DNA of 64,000 nt, taken from the NCBI GenBank assembly GCA_023376005.1, contig CM042181.1:25123091-25187090 (forward strand), read 5' to 3'. The notes under the pieces were generated by a model, which worked only from the letters and a program-made list of their open reading frames with translations, was not told where the DNA came from and did no database searches. How positions within the stretch are numbered: the stretch's first letter is position 1; every line of letters begins with the position of its first letter. This DNA is from Doryteuthis pealeii (lineage: Eukaryota > Mollusca > Cephalopoda > Myopsida > Loliginidae). This document shows, one piece after another, positions 20,065 through 32,034 of the stretch. The position numbers and the translations under genes were made by a program.

Positions 20065-21800
20065 GTAAGAAAAGGGGAGAAAAAGAAACAACAGAAGGAA
20101 TAGAACTACAAAATCAGGAGAATATAAGAACACTTGGAGAAAAATAAAATTACAAGCACTTGGGAATATTGGAAGCAGACACCATCAAACAAACAGAGAT
20201 TAAATAAAAAGTAAGAAAAAAAGTACAAAAGAATAACAAGAAAACTCATAGAAACCAAGCTCTAAATCAGAAATCTCGTCAAGGCAATAAACACTTGGGC
20301 TGTGTCCCTGGTAAGATAGTCTGGACAATTTTTAAAATGAACAAGGGAGAACCCCCAACAAATGGATCATAGGACAATGAAATTGATGACTATGCACAAA
20401 GAATTACACCCGAGAGATGACATTGTAAAAGTTCCGAAGCCTATTTCAAAAAACGTGTTCATCACGTCGGCGTCAACACTTGTAAGATTAAAGTTAATAT
20501 TGAACATACAACTCCGACACATTTCTGAGACAAAATATTTTATATAATACAGCACATTAATAAACAAGATATATAAACAATAGAATAGTGTACAAAAACA
20601 TACATACATAAAAGGACTAGAGTGTCCGTACATAGAGATCACTCACTAGGAAAGGGGGGGCGAGCCCCACCGAGAAAGGGGTAGACAGTCGTCTAACCCA
20701 TGTGCCCATTCCAGAGATCTAGCTAAAAGAGGAAAGAAGTTTAAACCAGGCGCTTAAATACCAGAGGTCCCCTAGTGGGAACAAACGGAAACACCGCGGG
20801 AAGATAACTCTTCCTGGCAAAGGGAAGATAATCCCCACAATATAGAAAAACTATGCATATCAAGAAAAGAAGGAGGATTGAGGATTGCGTAGATGCGACA
20901 ATTCGAGGACTCGAAGAATACACTAAAAATAGCAAAGAAATACTAATTACAGCAGCCAGTAACAGCAATTGCAATATATTGACAAACAGAAGCACGACAC
21001 AAACTAGAAAACAGAAATGGGAAGAAAAAATAACTATGTGGCTACTTCAAGCGACAAAATGGAAAGGCTGCACACGGGAAAACTTGAACACGACTAAGAA
21101 CGGAAAAGAGAGAAACTGAATCTCTTATAGTAGCAGCTCAAAACAATTTCATAAGGACCAATTATATCAAAGTGAAAATAGATAAGACACAACAGAATAG
21201 CAAGTGTAGATTATGTGGACACAGAGACGAAACTTTAATCACATAATAAACGAAAGCAGCAAACTAGCACAAAGAGAGTACAAGACAAGACACGACTGGG
21301 TAGAAAAGGTGATCCACTGGGAAGAAATTAAACTTTAACCATACTACAAAACGGTATATGCACAAGCTAGAATCCGTCCTAGAGAATGACTCTGAGCCTT
21401 TGAGATACAAACGGATCACCTAATCACGGCCAGAAGACCAGTCTTAGTATTGATTAACAAAATAAAATGTCAACTTATAGATTTTGCCGTTCCAGTGGAC
21501 CATAGAGTGAAAAATGAAAGAAAATAAAAAGATAGACAAATACTTGGACCTTGCCAGAGAGCTGAAAAAACTGTGGAACATAAAGTATGAAGGTGATACC
21601 ATATGTAATTGGTGCGCTGGAAACGGTCTCCAAGAGCTTGTAAAAAGAAAGAAGGAACTGGAAATCAAAGATAGAATCAAGACTATACAGACCATAGCAT
21701 TGGCTAGAATACTCAGTCCTAAAGATCTGAGAAGACTTGTTGTCACTCAGCCTCCTGTGAAAACTGGTGTGAAAAACTCTGAAGGTGTGAAATAATGAAA
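20065..21800 (+). mobile_element. Dong/R4-like LINE copy, interrupted
   Basis: Reads NYKHLGILEADTIKQTEI (20140-20200), then MDHRTMKLMTMHKELHPRDD (20362-20421). It is broken by foreign DNA from about 20424 to 20839, and continues at LCISRKEGG. Next come ETESLIVAAQNNFIRTNYIK, an intact knuckle start KCRLCGHRDE, and the C-terminal YLDLARELKKLWN, KKELEIKDRIKTIQ and ARILSPKDLRRLVVTQPP. Stops and frameshifts are frequent. Confidence 0.8.
20424..20839 (-). mobile_element. LTR-like insertion inside the LINE copy
   Basis: About 416 bp with TG..CA ends (TGTAAAAG..CCCCACA), separating HPRDD from the RLCISRKEGG segment of the same LINE. Read on the minus strand it starts TGTGGGGATTATC, like the LTR-like sequences at 22463 and 23668. 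Flanking duplications are not clear, so the exact ends are tentative. Confidence 0.5.
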
Positions 21801-22019
21801 ATAACTATCATCCCCTTTTGCAATAATGTAGGCATAAGAAACGAAGGAAGAATTTGATTTATTCCAATAAAAAACAATTCCAAGCAGAAAATTTTTTTAA
21901 AAGCAAAACAGTTCAAGTCGTCCATGCAGACGAGAGATTATAACCCATGTAACTGTAATTATAGGGAAGTAAACCTCGAAAACAAATCCGGAGCCGGAGT
22001 CCCTAAGATGGGGTAACGC

Positions 22020-22290
22020 TGAAAATGCTAAACAGCAACTCCTGCGACACTGGCGTTGTCAAACTGCATTGGTTTCTTACCTTTCCTTTGGACTACAGCA
22101 GCAGTGTGGAGACGGGTGGGGGGCATCTGCTGCTTGGGCAACTGCACATCCCCCTTGTCAACCCACCCAGGCTACGTAGCCCCCCTCCCCCCCAAAAAAA
22201 AAGGACACTATGCTATCGTCTTTCGTGGATATAAGGATGCCAACCAACTGCAATTCCAATCCCATTCTCCTTCGGACCTACTAAGTTAAT
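22020..22290 (+). mobile_element. LINE or SINE 3' end fragment
   Basis: GGACACTATGCTATCGTCTT followed by TCGTGGATATAAGGATGCCAAC matches the 3' tail of the LINE at 2308-2360. The preceding part includes a C/G-rich CCCCCTCCCCCCC run. It is truncated at both ends. Confidence 0.6.
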
Positions 22291-22334
22291 ATGTACCGTG
22301 TAAAAATACCATGACGGGATTGGCAACAAAGTAT

Positions 22335-22462
22335 GGCTTTTTAGTGGGGGTCGGGGGTGGAGATTAGCAAGTCACACTTAAAGTAACTGTTCCCGTCAAA
22401 TCATTGAAATTGATGAGTGATGAGCTTCTTCATTACGTAGATGGGTGATCACGTGGTGTAAT
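22335..22462 (+). repeat. 5S-rRNA-like sequence (SINE3-like or pseudogene)
   Basis: CCCGTCAAATCATTGAA.., GATGAG, ATTACGTAGATGGGTGATCA and GTGTAATG follow the order of eukaryotic 5S rRNA (CCGATCACCGAAGTTAAGC.., TTAGTACTTGGATGGGTGACC). It is clearly decayed. A related piece is at 23848-23945. Confidence 0.5.
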
Positions 22463-22762
22463 GTGTGGGGATTCGAAAAAAAATTAAAATAAAAGAATAA
22501 ACAATAACAATCTCCCATGAGCCCTCAGACAGGAAGAACTTTCTGAGCATGTGCAGGAAAAAGGAACCACTTCCTACCAAGACCTAACTGGAATCAGATA
22601 CTATCACTCAGACCTTAACTGGAATCAGATACTATTACTGGACAGGAAGAAATGTCTTCACGAGTTAGCTATGACCCGTGAATAAAACTTGAATCCTAAA
22701 ACGACCTTTTGTCTTTGTCTCTGCCTTTTCCTTTCATTAATTCCTTTTCAGCTTAACTACCA
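22463..22762 (+). mobile_element. LTR-like sequence, forward copy
   Basis: Starts TGTGGGGATT, contains TGTGCAGGAAAAAGGAACCACTTC-type sequence and an AATAAA (22681), then TTTTGTCTTTGTCTCTGCC, and ends near AACTACCA. The same order in reverse complement is at 23340-23668. A GGAATCAGATACTAT phrase is duplicated inside it. Confidence 0.6.
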
Positions 22763-23339
22763 AATTGTAGTGAGATAGAAGGGCAAAACTCACGAAACTG
22801 TGATGAGCCAACAACGGTCCGTCGATCGAAGAGACAGCGGGTGGCATGTTGCACGTCTGGGTGGAAGAACAAAACATATGACGAGTCCGACTAGTTGTGG
22901 CGGTAAAATCGTGAGTGTCCTTGAGGCGGCAATTTATAGTGGCAAGTCTCGTAGCTGGCGAGACGAGAGTTGTGACGTCTCGGCCAGACCGAGTATAAAA
23001 GAACAGTGGCGAGGGAGCAAAGGATGACGACCTTATTTCTTTTAAGATCTTCACAAGTGTTACGGTGTCTTTGGTAGAAGTGAATTTCGTTAGATAATTA
23101 GACAAATTTAATGGGGGTTAAAAAGGAAACCTGAAAACACGCACCAGAAATAACCAGCATTAAAATCCTTAAAACATCATGATAAGCAAATTACTCTCGT
23201 AGACCTATTACTCATGAATAGTGAGTTCGATCCTCACTAGGTGCTCCTATGGGGTGGCAAGAGGTTTTGTATTTTAGATTTAAAAAGGTAGCTTATTGTT
23301 ATTCTTGGTGCGTGTTCCTAGGGTTTACTTTTATCCCCA
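22763..23339. other. Spacer between inverted LTR-like copies, promoter-like
   Basis: More GC-rich than the surroundings. Contains GAGTATAAAAGAACAGTGG at 22990-23008, a good TATA-box look-alike, and a SINE box-B scrap GTGAGTTCGATCCTCAC (23221-23237). The 75-codon frame across it has no recognisable homology. Confidence 0.4.
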
Positions 23340-23668
23340 TCTTATTTGGTAGTCGCGCTGAAAAGGAAGGAATTCAAGGAATGAAAAAGGAAGAGACAAA
23401 GACAAAAGGTGGTTTTATGATTTAGGCTTTATTTGTGGATCATACACACCGTGGCAAGGGCATATTTCCCGGGACAGCAATAGTGTCTAGACACTGTTAA
23501 GGCCTAAGTCAGAATGGCCGAGAGATTCCCTTGTGGATCGGAAGTGGGTCTTTTTCCTGCGCGTGCTCGGAGTGTTCTTCCGGCGAAGGCTCATGGAAGT
23601 TTGTTATTTTTTTAATACTTTAATTTTATTTTAATTTTATTTTAATTTTATTTTAATCCCCACATTCC
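23340..23668 (-). mobile_element. LTR-like sequence, inverted copy
   Basis: Reverse complement begins TGTGGGGATT, then (AAAATAAAATT)n, CATGAGCC, CGCGCAGGAAAAAGACCCAC, an AATAAAGCC, CCACCTTTTGTCTTTGTCTC and GCGACTACCA. It matches 22463-22762 with many substitutions. Confidence 0.6.
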
Positions 23669-23847
23669 ATAATTCTGACCTTGTGTTAATCTTAAGTTAA
23701 TCTTAATAAATTGCAACTAAAGAACAATAGGAATTGTAAGCAAACTTCGACTTCCTCTTCTATCAGATTTAGCAAAGCAGAGTAAATAACGGCAACTCTT
23801 TTGATTTATTTTTCTTTCTTTCTCTGCTGGTTTGTTTATTTTTTTAG

Positions 23848-23945
23848 GGGGGGGGGTCGGTCAAGTCCCACTTAAAGCACCCTTTTCCTCCAGATCACCA
23901 GAGTTAAGCAGCGATGAGTCTGCTCTCTACTTAAATGGAGGGCCA
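23848..23945 (+). repeat. 5S-rRNA-like sequence, second copy
   Basis: GTCGGTCAAGTCCCACTTAA, CCAGATCACCAGAGTTAAGC, AGCGATGAG and CTACTTAAATGG parallel 5S rRNA up to the GGATGG region and then stop. The GATCACC-AG-AGTTAAGC core, which covers the internal promoter start, is well kept. Confidence 0.55.
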
Positions 23946-24489
23946 CTTAAGAAAAAAAAACACAGGTACTGTAAGCAACTTGTGTGCCAAACAAAGCAAA
24001 GTTTAGTAAACAACAACAACAACAACAACAACAGTACAACTCTTTTCATTTTTGTTCCCACCATTTTAGCCGAACGCCCGTTGATAAAATAGCAGCGTTC
24101 TTCTTGCATATTATGCGTGTGTGTAGTTGTTAAATTGGTCGAGCCTGACGTTCACGGTGAAGAACTTAGAAGAAGACGAGGGTGTGGCTAAAAAAAAGCG
24201 AGGGATAATCTGTACTTAAAGCAATACGTAAATAAAACAGAAGAAAAACTTGTTGATGATCAGATACTGACCACATGATGAAAAGAAACAAAGATGTAGT
24301 GTAGGATGTACAGGTCGAAATTAAATTACTAAGGTCGTTAGAACGAGAGGCGTTGCCAGGTTCTAAAGTTAGGAATAATGAATGAATAAAACGGCAAAGG
24401 CACTAGGATGCGTACTAGATAATTTGAAGTTCATTCTTCCTTTTTATTTTATATTTAAAATCAAAACACAAAAAGATGTAGCTTTAAAG
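23946..24489. other. Unclassified DNA with (CAA)n
   Basis: (CAA)n at about 24009-24031. The remainder is unassigned. Confidence 0.5.
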
Positions 24490-24640
24490 GAAGTGCAAGG
24501 TCTGTTCAAAAACTCTCGTCACTGAAGCTGTATTTACCACGATGTAAATGAAATATTAATTTTCTTCTAAATAATCTCCATGTCATTCAACACATTTATT
24601 CCAGCAAGCTTTCCATTGGTCAAAGCACCTCTAAAAAATC
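24490..24640 (-). mobile_element. Mariner end and transposase C-terminal relic
   Basis: TGTTCAAAAACTCTCGTCAC resembles a mariner terminus. On the minus strand, fragments such as CFDQWKACWNKC-like residues are readable with stops. Confidence 0.45.
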
Positions 24641-25795
24641 CTCTTTTATAAAAATTAATAAAAGACAGTTAAGAACCCCTATGAAATAAAGGGGATTAAT
24701 TCACAAGTAACTATGAAGCAGAGAGAAGATATACGGTGAGGTTTAAAAGAAAAGCTACGATGACAATATAATTGCTACAAAAAGTGTTTTATGTACGTCA
24801 AAATGTTCAAATAAGCAATATATACACATATAATAATACAATTACAACGTAGAGGTTAGTGTTGTTGAAAGTTAAATCAATTCAGTTTAGGTCGGACGAG
24901 GGCTAAAGGTAAATGTGGTAGTTTGGCGTAGCCAGGTATTATTAGGTGTTCGTTAGGGATGCAAAGTTATTGCCTGCTAAGGAATTTGTTGTGGTAACAA
25001 AGTTCTGGTAGTCTTAGTCCGAAAGTTAATATGTAGTAGCCGAAGGCCCTAACTCCTCAGGGTGGGTGTAGCAGATTTCATCAACCGTCAGGGGAGTGTG
25101 ATGCAAGGATGCTAGTCATGCCTACTCGCCACGTGGGGTGGGAAGAAGAGAATCAAACCGTCGTGGGTTTAGTTGAATTCTAGCAGCCCACCTCGTACCT
25201 AGCAGTGTTGAAGGAGAAAAGAGTAGGAAAGGTGCTGGGTGCTTGCTTTCATAAGCAACCCCACATGATCTTAAGGGGCTGCTGCTGATAGCCGGTGAAG
25301 AATCGCTTGTCCCCTAATAAATTTCCAACACTAAAGTAAAGCTGTGTCGTTGTATTTCTTTTAATGTCTTCCACGTCCTTAAACGTTACCCTTCGTATGA
25401 ATGTTTAGCTTAGGAAGCAAGTGTTGTGATAAGGCACAAGAGCTAATTATCTCCAGTGTTTGCCAATAGGCGCTAGCTGGCATAGCGAGCAACATTGTAA
25501 CAATAGAAGTGGCAAAATTAAACCCCTCTTTTACCTACTAGCTTCGAGAGAAGTAAAAACGCTCCAATTACGTTTCCAGTCAACGGATAAGGGGCTTTGC
25601 GCCTCCAGCAACCTGGTGTCGCATAGCACACGATAAAATGCTTAACATGTAAGTCTTTGATTAGAGAAAATTTTGAATCCTTGCTCCACTGATCCCCTCC
25701 AACTATGTTATTGTGTTTTTTTCTTTTAATTCAAAAAATTGTTACAGAGAGAAAGAGACATCGTAGTATATATTCCCAAATCGAATGTATGCAAT
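24641..25795. other. Unclassified, moderately GC-rich DNA
   Basis: No reading frame of interest. Local GC content rises around 24900-25350, as in parts of LTR elements, but I see no paired LTRs. Confidence 0.4.
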
Positions 25796-25823
25796 AATAA
25801 TAATAATAATAATAATAATAATC
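25794..25823. repeat. (AAT)n microsatellite
   Basis: About ten AAT units, with no LINE fragment attached, unlike most TAA tracts in 15-27 kb. Confidence 0.9.
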
Positions 25824-26445
25824 TTATTATAATGGAGATTGTGTGTTTTTCTGTCTGTAACCGAAACTATATTCCTACTCAAGTCACAATTCTCTTAGTT
25901 ATTGACATCACCATTCTCCATGATTTTATTTTTATCTAAACCTCAATTATTAATAAAATTGTCTTACATTATTAATACTGTTAACTATGTCTACATACGA
26001 ACAACATACAATTATATTTATATATACAACAAAATAGCGCTTTACAATGTGAACGGGAAGGCTAATTTGCATATTAATATTAAAAAAATCGAATTTAATA
26101 AATATGTGCTTAGTATTATTGATTTCTAACTGTTTGGTTTTATTTTAATGAATATAAGCAAAAATCTCTTCAATGAATCTTAAATGAAATCCATTAACAA
26201 GATAAAATAACTGTCATTTTATTCTTTACTTCCTCTTATAACTAAATACTTAAATTAGAAAAAATAACAATGAAAGACGAGAGTGATGGAAGAGTAAGTT
26301 TCAGTTGTTCCATTTTTTATTATGCTCCCTCTGTTTCAAATCTTTTTATCTGTATTCTTATTTAGTTTCATTAGCATTTCTAATTTAATACAATATTTTA
26401 TTACATTAAAACTTAAATACTTGCACCCGGAGGGTGCATATATTT
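25824..26445. other. A+T-rich unclassified DNA
   Basis: Short frames only; ends at a TATTTGCTAGTAATAATAAT junction leading into the LINE at 26459. Confidence 0.45.
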
Positions 26446-26592
26446 GCTAGTAATAATAATAATAATACAACAAAATGGTATATGCATAAACCAGAATCTG
26501 TTCTTGAGAATGAAACGCATAAAATTCTCTGGGACTTCGAGATAAAGACGGATCATCCTATCCGAGCCAGAAGACCAGACCTAGTGTTGATT

Positions 26593-26668
<76 letters not shown>

Positions 26669-27000
26669 TGTCAACTGATGGACTTTGCGGTTTCAGCAGA
26701 CAACAGGATGAAGCTGAAGGAAAACGAAAAGATGGATAATTACCTGGACTTTGCCAGAGAATTGAAAAAGATATGGAATATGAGAGTGAAAGTGACACCC
26801 AAACGGTCCCCAAAAAATTGTAAAAAAGACTTGAGGATCTGGAAATCACAGGAAGAATTGAGACCATCCAGAATACTGCATTGCTGCAATCGGCTATAAT
26901 ACTCAGAAGAATCATGGAGACCTGAGGAGACTTGTTGTCACTCAGCCCCCAGTGAAACACCGGCTAAGATGGGTGTGAAAAACTCAAATGGAGAGAAATA
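26446..27000 (+). mobile_element. Dong/R4-like LINE 3' fragment with GA expansion
   Basis: Follows an AATAATAATAAT start. Reads KWYMHKPESVLENETHKILW, ARRPDLVLINK, then a (GA)n run (26597-26666), then in another frame QLMDFAVSADNRMKLKE, LDFARELKKIWNMRVKV and ARILRRIMET-like sequence. It ends GAAATAATAAATG at the junction with the next fragment. Confidence 0.8.
26597..26666. repeat. (GA)n microsatellite
   Basis: About 35 GA units within LINE coding sequence; it makes an artificial Arg-Glu repeat frame. Confidence 0.95.
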
Positions 27001-27262
27001 ATAAATGTAGGCTATGTCGGGACAGAGATGAAACGGTTAATAACATAATGAGCGAATGGAACAAACTGATACAAAAGGAATGCATGACTATGCACAATAG
27101 ATGAGAAAGGTGATCCACTGGGAATTGTGCAAGAGATTAAAATTTGACTATGCTGACATATGGTATATACACAAACCAGAATCTGTCCTAAAAATGAAAC
27201 CAATGAAATTCTCTAGGATTTTGAGATACAAACGGATCTTCCAATCTCGGCCAGAAGTGGAA
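27001..27262 (+). mobile_element. Dong/R4-like LINE fragment, head-to-tail with the previous one
   Basis: Reads KCRLCRDRDETVNNIMSE, IHWELCKRLKFDYAD and WYIHKPESVL, i.e. the zinc-knuckle region that lies upstream of the segment at 26460. It is thus a second copy and not a continuation. Confidence 0.7.
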
Positions 27263-27530
27263 ACCTAATGTAATAATTGTCTTTTGAAATTTTGAAATTT
27301 AAATTCTATACGATTAGTTACATCTTACAGCAACGCACCTTCCAGCTTATTGTTTGAACCCCTCCTCTTAAAAGACGCCCCACCACCAAATAGAACTAAA
27401 AATGTTTAAGTTTAAACCTTTCCCGCTGACCAATAAAAACACATACCAAATTCGGTATCTACGTAAAATTGTTTGGCCGTTTATAGAAGAGAAAAAACCC
27501 AACCCTTTCCAGTGTAACGAGACAATAACC

Positions 27531-27753
27531 GGTTATTTCCTATAAGTCTAACATGATCAAAGGGGAACCACTCTTGACTGATAAATTATTTATTTATTTA
27601 TTTATTAATCTACTAGGAAAAAAGAAGACGGGGTTAGGTTTAGGGTTACATTTAGGGTTAGGGTTTAGGGTTAGTTTAATGGAAAAATAAGTAAATAATG
27701 TATCAGTCAAGAGTGGTTCCCCTTTGATCATGTTAGATTTATAGGAAATAACC
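27531..27753. mobile_element. Foldback element with telomere-like core
   Basis: Arms GGTTATTTCCTATAA.., GATCAAAGGGGAACCACTC, TTGACTGATA (27531-27582) and their inverted partner (27701-27753). The core holds TTAGGG-type phrases (27632-27673). The flanking 8-mers CAATAACC and CAATAATC (27523-27530, 27754-27761) look like an 8-bp target duplication with one change, as in hAT-type elements. Confidence 0.75.
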
Positions 27754-27761
27754 CAATAATC

Positions 27762-30700
27762 AATTGTCTCCCATGTATAAGGAGTGTATCTGTTAACGGT
27801 CTCTTTCGTCCCTGTTCTTTGAACGGTGAAGACATTCTTTTCTGGTCTCTGTTCTTTGAACAGTAAAGATGTGTTGTTTTTTTTTTTTTTTTGTTTTTGT
27901 TGTGTTTTTATTTCTGTTCGTTAAACAGTATATCGACCGTAGTGAACGAAATGACTTACCTACCGCGAAGCACATCTGCCTAGTTTGTCAATTTTCTTCA
28001 AAAAAGCTCGATCGCCATTGACGGGTATATTTATGCAATGTAGTCTCGTTCGTGGTGTGATTATGACAGCTCCTATGCAAATCGCGTCCAAGATGAAACT
28101 AAAATATAAGGCGTTTATTTTCGACATTGGAGGCAGTTGTGACTTCGCTGCGCAGTGTCACTGTGATGTGGCATTGTTCAAAGAAAGTACGAGAGATTTT
28201 TACGAAGGAGACACCAACGTAAAAGTACGACCTGGACCCTCAGAAGACTGCCCCGGCGATAGAAATTGTTTTTCGCCTTGTCATTGAATCGTAAAGCCCG
28301 CGTGGATAAACAACTGAACTCAAGTAAGACCCTTTACCGTTTTTTTATCCCTTTCATATACTGCTTTTTCATGGGACAATGTGTGCAAATTTATCTGTCG
28401 AGACACGTTTTTGTATCCTTGGTAATAATTCTTGCCTATATTTACCAACCCCTACGCACGAGTACGATGCGACATAAGGTCAATTTCTCAAGCGGAATTT
28501 AACAGTTTTAAAGAACCCAGTCTGACCTACTATTTACCCATAGCTGGAGAGAGAATAGTTAGATGCATACCTTTCCCAAGGGTATTAGCGCTATGTGAAA
28601 TACAAAGAGCTTCGTCCAGGATTTATATGATATATGTTAATACTTCTTGTATGCTCATTATGTATGTATTAAATATTCTTATATGGGAACGTGAGCTTAT
28701 ATTGTCTTTCTTTACGTTTATCCAGTGTTAGTGTGTCAGTGGATATACTAATGCTAACATTAGTCTTTGTTGAATGAGGACTCGATTAAATATTATCCCA
28801 GGCACCAACCACACAAATACCATTTTTTTAGATAGCGGTTGTATTGATCGGTAGTTTTAGACAGATTATATTTACCACCATTTATTTTATTTTATTTTTA
28901 TTTTTATTTTTATTTATTTATTTTTATTTATTTATTTATTTTTTTGCTCTATATCTTTTACGAGAAACGGCCTGGATTCTCTCCGACGTCAGTTTGTTCA
29001 TAACAAAGGTTTTCTTCATTTTTTTTAAGAACGTATACACAAAATAATTCTTAGACCAAGGCTGAAACTATTGTGATGATTCTACTTTTGTTTGTTGAGC
29101 TTTCATCAAACGATTTTGCAGAACATTGATTGGATTTTTTGTTGTTTTTTTAATCCTATGTTATAGAAATTTTTGTTTCATAATAGAAACAATTTTCTTT
29201 GAAAATGTAAAGTAGTTTGTTTTCTTATGCATAAAATCCTTGCAAGTTGTGTCAATGCCACATTACTCGTCTTCACTAATCGACTGGCTTCGAACGCTGT
29301 CGGGCAATTGCGTCATCGTCTGAAAAGTTGCCAAGTTGCAGAAAACAAGATGAACAAATCGAGAAATATAAACTTCTGATTAAGATCAGGTTTGCGAGAC
29401 GATTATAGACGCAGATATAAGAAATAATATAGAATAAGTTTAAAAATAAAAACAGTTTAAAAATAAATCATAATTCCAATGAGAGAAGTATTTGATCAAG
29501 GGCATCCAAATGGCCAGTAGTGGTTTTAGCTACAACCCTTCACGTTTGATCATCCGAGTAAAGCAATATACTTGTCTATCAGTAGCGGACATGTTGGTTT
29601 AGATCAATGATCACCAAAGATTTTAGACCACCGGAATTTTTATGTTTAAGATAAACTCCTATAATTTATTTAACAATGAAAAAGAACAAAAAACGTAAAA
29701 GACGCGCCAACCATGACTCCTATCCAAATTCAAAAACCTCTACAATTTTGCACAAATATGATTATTTTTTAAACTAAGCAATCTCTAGAATCTGATTGGA
29801 TTAGGCAAGTCATGGGGGCTACTTACAAATACGTCCATGCGTTGAATTTTCAGGAGGGTCCTAAATCATTACTACCAAACAGGAAAATACCAAATCGGAG
29901 CCGGTAGTCACTTATACAAACAGAATACAAATTAACAAATCAGTTGTCCTTTACTAACCACGAGAGTGGGATCTTACCGCGACACGAAGCAGATGACTTT
30001 TGAGGAACAGTGGCTCACCAACCACCTCGACGCGAGAGTAGCTGATAACATCTGGAGATGCAACAACTATCCGGCTATTCGACCCGACTGCCGACACGAT
30101 CCAACATTCGACTCAACCTGCTGACTATAATCCGGCTATTCTACCCGACCAGCCATTTCGACCAACGGACGAGGCATTCATCTTTGGGTTGTGGGTAATT
30201 AATACTTTTCCTGATTTATCAAGTCTTCTGACGACCAACGATCACGGAATAAATTTCTTTGTTGTTGTTAACTATATACCACGTGTTTGTTATGCTTCCA
30301 ATTTTCTGTCTGATTTGCGTCTTTTCATTTATCGTCATTTTAAATATTGCTAGTGGGGTCGGAATCTACTCTCACCGGCCCCTACACATACAATCATTGA
30401 TCATTAGACATGTACAATGAATGAATAAATAGACCTGCATTTTCATGTGCATTATTGAGAGAAACTTCTCATAAAACCCTGATAGACTTGTTCTGTTTCT
30501 ACTCACATTGTGAATATCACGCTTGAAATATAGGGACACATGAAGGAAAAACAGTTCATTGTTATAGAAATCATAAAATAAGTACCAAATACTGAACATA
30601 ATACAGGAATTCAACATAAAATATTTTTTAAATATGTGAAAATACAGCATAATAAATGAATATATCACATGAAACATAAGGCTGTGCGTAAAGTGAAGTA

Positions 30701-31700
30701 TCTGTTTACTGTCTGTTAGTGGAGATAACTCTTCCCTAACAAACGATATCACTCTTTAGTAGTCCAAAAATCAACATTAAGGACCAGTATGATCAACAAG
30801 AAAGAAAACAAAGTGGCTGCATGAACACGTACGTGTGGGCAGTTAATGTCTAATTCATATCAATCCTCCTGTACCATGGTCGTTTGAGAATAAAAATAAA
30901 TATTGTTTGAGCTAAAAAATACATTTAACTGTTTTGCATTATTATTTGTTGTTTCTAACATTCTGTCACTTGACAATGTTAATCATTCTATTTTGATTTC
31001 TTAATGTCAGCTTTCAAAGTTTAACTTTTGTCACCTCATCACATTTATCGAGATTTTCTAGCCCCGTCGTTTATCGATCCCTTGGATAGTCCTATCGACT
31101 CCGAGAAATCGATATCCACTTTGGTGATCCCTTGTTAGTGACTGAGTAGAGGGTTGAGTGGGGTTTACTTATCAAGCATTCAATTACAAATAGATTTTCC
31201 TAGTAACTAAACTAGTAATTAAAAAAAATTACATTTTCCAAGACATTGACTTATAAAGTTTCGAGGCCAATATATTTCCTAAATAAACCCACTTCTCTAT
31301 AAAAAATGCATCGTCAAAAACTTTTTTTAAACCCCAGGTTAGCAACTGATAGAAACGCATTGCATTCTAACAAAATTATCAAAACCTTTTGCATTTAAAG
31401 TATAGTTCAATGAAAATTAATGCAGTGACCTTAAAATCTTTCACATTTTTTATCCCTTAAATAATTTTTGTATGAAAACACTAGTCTATGACTGGTCGCT
31501 TCACTGACGGAAAACATAAAAATCACTTTAAATTGCAAACAGTTTTCAATTTTATTATGAATGTTTTATCCTTTTTCAAAGGAAATTCAGTTATGGTCTT
31601 AATTTATATATTCTATATAAGAGTGGTCTTACGACTGCTTATACTTAAAAATAATGAAAAGTGATATATTGTTTCAGAACTCTTTAAAAATAAATCAAAT
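27762..31700. other. Mostly unclassified DNA
   Basis: 27815-27860 holds a duplicated CTGTTCTTTGAAC phrase; 28880-28945 is (TTTAT)n-like. 30050-30160 has a duplicated ATCCGGCTATTC-ACCCGAC phrase and is GC-richer, possibly from an LTR. The 100-codon frame at 27985-28287 and neighbours have no recognisable homology. No supported gene. Confidence 0.4.
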
Positions 31701-31703
31701 TAA

Positions 31704-31705
<2 letters not shown>

Positions 31706-31743
<38 letters not shown>
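31706..31743. repeat. (TG)n microsatellite
   Basis: About 18 TG units. A second TG tract of similar type is at 49472-49512. Confidence 0.95.
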
Positions 31744-31744
<1 letters not shown>

Positions 31745-32034
31745 GCATTGAATTCCGTTACAATTAGCTGACGTGATTTCCTTGTTATTCTGCGTTCTTT
31801 TGCAAAGTTTGTTCTCATTGTGATATAAAATGGCGGATTTCTATGCGCCTTAAATTGATAAACATTGTTTTGGATTATCGCGCTTATTGTCGAAGTCTTG
31901 CAGTTTCTCGGAGGATGATTATTCCTTTCTCTTCATCCATTTGAAGTCATTTCTGTTAGTTATTGACTTTTTAAAATAGAATTTAAAATGTTGCTGGTGA
32001 AATTTTGAATGAATGATTTATTGAATTAACTTCA

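Noticed and set aside
27632..27673. True telomere or interstitial telomere array
   Set aside because: Only a few imperfect TTAGGG-like units, confined to the loop of a transposon.
27985..28287. 100-codon plus-strand frame as a host gene
   Set aside because: No recognisable domain, no splice context, and of a length expected by chance in this much sequence.
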